Shown here: positions 5,537 to 8,218 of the stretch, one piece after another
Layout of the letters: the number at the start of each line of letters is the position of its first letter
Position numbering within the stretch: position 1 is the first letter of the stretch
Assembly (NCBI GenBank): GCA_021815935.1
Contig: JAKAZH010000076.1
Span: 1-8,218, forward strand
Source of the DNA: Actinomycetes bacterium
GTDB taxonomy: Bacteria; Actinomycetota; Acidimicrobiia; Acidimicrobiales; Palsa-688
Length of the DNA stretch: 8,218 bases
Direction: 5' to 3'
Program-made: the position numbers and the translations under genes
Notes under the pieces: generated by a model
Told to the model about the DNA's origin: nothing
The model's input: only the letters and a program-made list of their open reading frames with translations
Database searches by the model: none

Positions 5537-8016
5537 GAAAGGCGCTGACGGTAGTTGGCGTGGCCGGCGCAACCGGTGACGGATCCGAGCGCCGCCGCAG
5601 GTCCAAGCGGTGGGCCGCTGCCGCAACGGCCGCACTGATGGCAACGGGCGGATTGCTCGTTTCGGCTGACACCAATGGAACTGGCGGTGCGAGACTCCTC
5701 CACGTCGTCGCGACTGGGGGCGCGACGGGGGGCGCCTGCAGCGAGACGGATCCGTGCAGCCTTCAAGGCGCCGTACACGCAGCGCAGCTGACGGGCTCTG
5801 GGGCGATCCAAATACCCGCCGGGACTTACACCGGTACGCTTGTGATCGGCTCGAGTATGGATCTTCAGGGGGCCGGGCCCGGTCAGACGATACTCGAAGG
5901 CACCTCGGGCGGTCCCGCTGTAGTAGTCGACTCTGGCACGGTAAGCCTCGCGGACCTCACTGTCACCGGTGGCACTGGACGGAACGAGGCGCAGGGCGCC
6001 GGTGGCATCGACAACGCTGGCACCCTAACCCTCACAAATGTATCCGTCACTACTAACATCGCCACCGACGACGTGGTTGGCGCCGGCGGAATTTACAACC
6101 AGGCAAGTGCCACCCTCACCATGAACGGGGGGAGTGTCACCAACAACACGTCTAGCGGCTCTGACACCTGCGCGGGCGGTATTGCGAACGACGGAACGAT
6201 GTCGCTGACCGGTGTCGTAGTGTCAGGTAACACCTGCAGCGGAGCCTTCGTAAACGGTGTCGGCGGCATCATTACCGGAGCAACCAATTTTGCGAATGCC
6301 TCAGCGTCGTCGTCGGCCGGTCTCACTCTCAGCGACACAACCGTCTCCAACAACAGTGACTCGCCTGCTGCTTTCGACTGCTCCAACACGGGCACGCAGA
6401 ACCCTGGTAGGTACTGTTTCGAAGCCGCCGGAGGCCTGATCGCCAACAGCACCACCAACATCGGCAGGTCGACCTTCACGAACAACACAGCCGTCACGAC
6501 GGGCGGGGCGATCTTCGCGTCCGCCGGATCCCCGATCGATATCACCGACTCGACATTTGACGGGAACAACGGCGGCATCGCCGGGGGCGCCATCAGCGTG
6601 GACGGTGGATCCTCGAGCACCGCTGTAAGTGTGTGGGACTCGACCTTCGTCAACAACAGTGCCTCTGGAGAAGGGGGCGCGGTCTACCTCGGAAGCGCTG
6701 GCAGCGCAACTATGAGCGTGGCCGCGTCCTCCTTCGTCGCAGACACAGCGCCCACCGGTGGAGCTATCGCAGTCGACGAGGGCTACCCCTCAGGCTCACC
6801 TACGCTTCTTATCGCAGCGAACCTTTTTTCCAACACTGGCTGCTACATCGTCACTGCCGGAACATTCCATGACGGCGGCTACAACGTTGGCACTGACGGG
6901 TCGTGTTTCGCTGCAACCCCCGCGGCCGGCGACGTCGCATCGCCAGCCGCGGCTGATTTGACGTCGCTCGGAAACTTCGGCGGCCAGACGCAGACCGTCG
7001 AGCCGACCGCGGGCAACCCGGCGATCGGCGCTATCTCGACGACCGTGTCGGGAGCCTTCTCGCAAGCAAACGGCAACTCATTTACCCTCTGTCCTACCAA
7101 CGACCAGCGAGGAGTCGCGAGTTCCGGCGCCTGCGACGCCGGCGCCGTACAAGGCGTCTATACGCCGCCGCCATCGGCCGGACCGACCGCGACGACCGTC
7201 CCGCCGACCACTGTTCCAGTTACCACCGCCCCGCCACCAGCGGTGTCGCTGAGCTACCTCGTCGCTGGCGCCGACGGGACAATTACCACCTTCAATAACG
7301 GCGCAGCGACTGTAGCTTCGATCACCGGACCGGGTATCAGCTTGGCTGCCCCCATCGTCGGCGTCGTCGCGGCCCCGGGAGGCGGACACTGGCTTGTCGG
7401 CGCAGACGGCGGCGTGTTCGCCGTGGGGGGCGCCCCTTACGACGGTTCGCTTCCTGAGTACGGCGTACACCCCGCCGCGCCGATAGTCGGTATCGCAGCG
7501 GCGCCAGGCGGCGGTTACTGGTTGGCGGCCGCCAACGGAAGCGTTTATGCGGTCAATTCCGCATCATCGCCCGCCTATACGGTGAGCAGCTCCATAAGCG
7601 TCTCGGCGCCAATAACGGGTATTGCTGCGGCTCCGGGCGGTGGGTACTGGCTTGTGGGCGCTGACGGCGGCGTCTTCGCCTTCGGCGGTGCGCCGTTCGA
7701 AGGTTCGCTCCCAGGGCTTCATCTCGCCCCGGCAGCGCCGATCGCGGGTATCGCCGCTGCCCCGGGCGGCGGGTATTGGATTGCGGGCGCTGACGGCGGG
7801 GTTTTCGCGTTCGGTCCAGCGCCTTTCGAGGGTTCGCTCCCGAAGATGGGTGTTACTCCGGCGGCGCCGATCACCGCCATTGCTGCTGCCCCGGGCGGCG
7901 GATATTGGCTTGTGGGCGCTGACGGCGGGGTTTTCGCCTTCGCTCCAGCGCAGTTCGAGGGTTCGCTGCCGAAGTTGGGAACACACGTCTCGGATATCAC
8001 CGCCATAGGCGCCTGA
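5533..8016 (+). CDS. Secreted beta-helix protein with C-terminal six-unit propeller-like repeats
   Basis: This 827-residue protein is probably exported by the general pathway. It has an unusually long N-terminus with an Arg/Lys cluster (R20-R26) before a hydrophobic segment (W27 to about V43) and a possible cleavage after V-S-A45. Residues from about 75 (CSLQGAVHAAQ, like the C-S-L-R-E-A-I opening of choice-of-anchor Q beta-helix proteins) to about 540 form a right-handed parallel beta-helix. It contains repeated G-G-I/A and F-x-N-N elements and a closing CPTNDQRGV...CDAGAVQ (520-540). A Pro/Thr-rich linker spans about 544-570. Residues 571-827 are six 43-residue units with core APGGGYWLVGADGGVFAFG and EGSLP, probably a beta-propeller. 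No sortase motif, S-layer domain or C-terminal membrane anchor is seen, so how it stays on the cell, if it does, is unknown. The 4-bp overlap with the glycosyltransferase gene suggests coupled translation, and the Thr-rich linker is a plausible glycan site. No catalytic motif is evident; binding to glycans or surfaces is a guess. Confidence 0.85.
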   Translation: MRKALTVVGVAGATGDGSERRRRSKRWAAAATAALMATGGLLVSADTNGTGGARLLHVVATGGATGGACSETDPCSLQGAVHAAQLTGSGAIQIPAGTYTGTLVIGSSMDLQGAGPGQTILEGTSGGPAVVVDSGTVSLADLTVTGGTGRNEAQGAGGIDNAGTLTLTNVSVTTNIATDDVVGAGGIYNQASATLTMNGGSVTNNTSSGSDTCAGGIANDGTMSLTGVVVSGNTCSGAFVNGVGGIITGATNFANASASSSAGLTLSDTTVSNNSDSPAAFDCSNTGTQNPGRYCFEAAGGLIANSTTNIGRSTFTNNTAVTTGGAIFASAGSPIDITDSTFDGNNGGIAGGAISVDGGSSSTAVSVWDSTFVNNSASGEGGAVYLGSAGSATMSVAASSFVADTAPTGGAIAVDEGYPSGSPTLLIAANLFSNTGCYIVTAGTFHDGGYNVGTDGSCFAATPAAGDVASPAAADLTSLGNFGGQTQTVEPTAGNPAIGAISTTVSGAFSQANGNSFTLCPTNDQRGVASSGACDAGAVQGVYTPPPSAGPTATTVPPTTVPVTTAPPPAVSLSYLVAGADGTITTFNNGAATVASITGPGISLAAPIVGVVAAPGGGHWLVGADGGVFAVGGAPYDGSLPEYGVHPAAPIVGIAAAPGGGYWLAAANGSVYAVNSASSPAYTVSSSISVSAPITGIAAAPGGGYWLVGADGGVFAFGGAPFEGSLPGLHLAPAAPIAGIAAAPGGGYWIAGADGGVFAFGPAPFEGSLPKMGVTPAAPITAIAAAPGGGYWLVGADGGVFAFAPAQFEGSLPKLGTHVSDITAIGA
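7243..8016 (+). repeat. Six tandem 129-bp coding units (43 residues each)
   Basis: Unit boundaries fall at 7243, 7372, 7501, 7630, 7759 and 7888, each exactly 129 bases apart, and the stop codon occupies the last codon of unit six. Units four to six are close to each other at DNA level, while units one and three are more diverged. The first lacks the APGGG opening and is shifted by one residue internally. The exact spacing suggests expansion by duplication, with the 3' copies the most recent. Confidence 0.85.
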
Positions 8017-8218
8017 ATCACCACCTCGGGGTACATCGGTGTTAGGTTCGGCCGCAAGTATTTCCACGGATTCCCTTTGAGCGGCATTACAAAGTCGACT
8101 TTGTAAAAGTCAACTTTGTATTACATAGACGTTATTTCTGTCGCTGGAGGGAGCTGTCGCTCTGGCTGGAATAGTCGCCGATTGAGCGTGTGCCTGACCG
8201 TTACAGGCATGCGCTTTC
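8017..8218. other. Non-coding 3' region without a clear gene or terminator
   Basis: After the surface protein I see no coding sequence with a supported start. I also see no GC-rich hairpin followed by a T run that would make a simple terminator. The only strong structure is the palindrome and its tandem copy at 8087-8120. A GGAGGGAG sequence at 8146-8153 looks like a Shine-Dalgarno but has no usable start codon at normal spacing. Short open frames from TTG 8182 or GTG 8188 run off the end of the window and could be the start of a downstream gene, but cannot be judged. Confidence 0.5.
8087..8120. promoter_or_regulatory. Probable operator: 20-bp perfect palindrome plus adjacent copy
   Basis: TTACAAAGTCGACTTTGTAA at 8087-8106 is a perfect 20-base palindrome. 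The next 15 bases, AAAGTCAACTTTGTA (8106-8120), repeat AAAGTCGACTTTGTA (8091-8105) with one change, G to A at the centre. Two dyads spaced about 15 bases apart are typical of a site bound by two dimers of a helix-turn-helix repressor. The block is AT-rich compared with its flanks and is not followed by a T run, so a terminator is less likely. The regulator and the controlled gene are not visible. The target could be a gene to the right of the window. Confidence 0.6.

Noticed and set aside
7719..8087. Minus-strand open frame starting beside the palindrome (begins MPLKGNPWKYLRPN)
   Set aside because: The start next to an operator-like palindrome is tempting, but most of the frame is antisense to the 129-bp repeats and gives Pro/Ala-rich periodic sequence. 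There is no Shine-Dalgarno. The first 25 codons lie outside the repeats and could be a gene remnant, but this cannot be supported.
8087..8106. Palindrome read as a rho-independent terminator for the surface protein gene
   Set aside because: The arms are AT-rich, the dyad has no real loop, and no T tract follows. The tandem second copy points to protein binding.
8182..8218. Start of a downstream gene (TTG 8182 or GTG 8188, open to the window end)
   Set aside because: There are only about twelve codons and no convincing ribosome binding site at the right distance. It cannot be separated from chance.

Overview
The window is GC-rich, with strong G/C third-position codon bias, and every convincing gene lies on the + strand. 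The last gene carries C-terminal modules built on the core 'APGGGYWLVGADGGVFAFG'. From general knowledge such modules are common in secreted proteins of Actinobacteria, especially Acidimicrobiia-like lineages. A high-GC actinobacterium is therefore the best guess, but nothing in the window proves the taxon.

Layout: (i) 1-199 holds a probable tail of an upstream gene (about 2-67) and an AT-rich, promoter-like leader. (ii) 200-3429 holds two overlapping glycosyltransferase genes: a GT4-type enzyme, then a 688-residue fusion of a GT32-like DXD domain to a second GT4-like domain. (iii) 3465-4193 holds a small PqqD-like protein, related to the peptide-binding (RRE) fold of RiPP pathways, followed by a 101-residue peptide with a textbook Tat signal. 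The mature part of that peptide is an uninterrupted run of eight five-residue units with consensus F-F-P-N-Q. (iv) 4292-5536 holds a GT2 glycosyltransferase with C-terminal TPR-like helices, resembling in architecture the peptide glycosyltransferase SunS. (v) 5533-8016, overlapping the GT2 gene by 4 bp (ATGA), holds a large secreted protein: signal peptide, right-handed beta-helix, Pro/Thr-rich linker, and six units of exactly 129 bp that probably form a beta-propeller. (vi) 8017-8218 is non-coding as far as can be seen and contains a perfect 20-bp palindrome plus a 15-bp tandem copy, probably an operator.

Reading as a system (inference): the genes are co-directional and closely spaced or overlapping, consistent with one operon. 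The most attractive model is an undescribed RiPP-like or glycopeptide system. The PqqD-like protein would present the Tat-tagged repeat peptide to modifying enzymes, the SunS-like GT2 enzyme and the other glycosyltransferases would add sugars in the cytoplasm, and the Tat pathway would export the finished product. The beta-helix/propeller protein could be a second client or a surface partner. No radical SAM enzyme, cyclase, peptidase or transporter is present, so if the pathway needs one it lies outside the window. A more conservative reading is a surface-glycan locus with a small secreted repeat protein.
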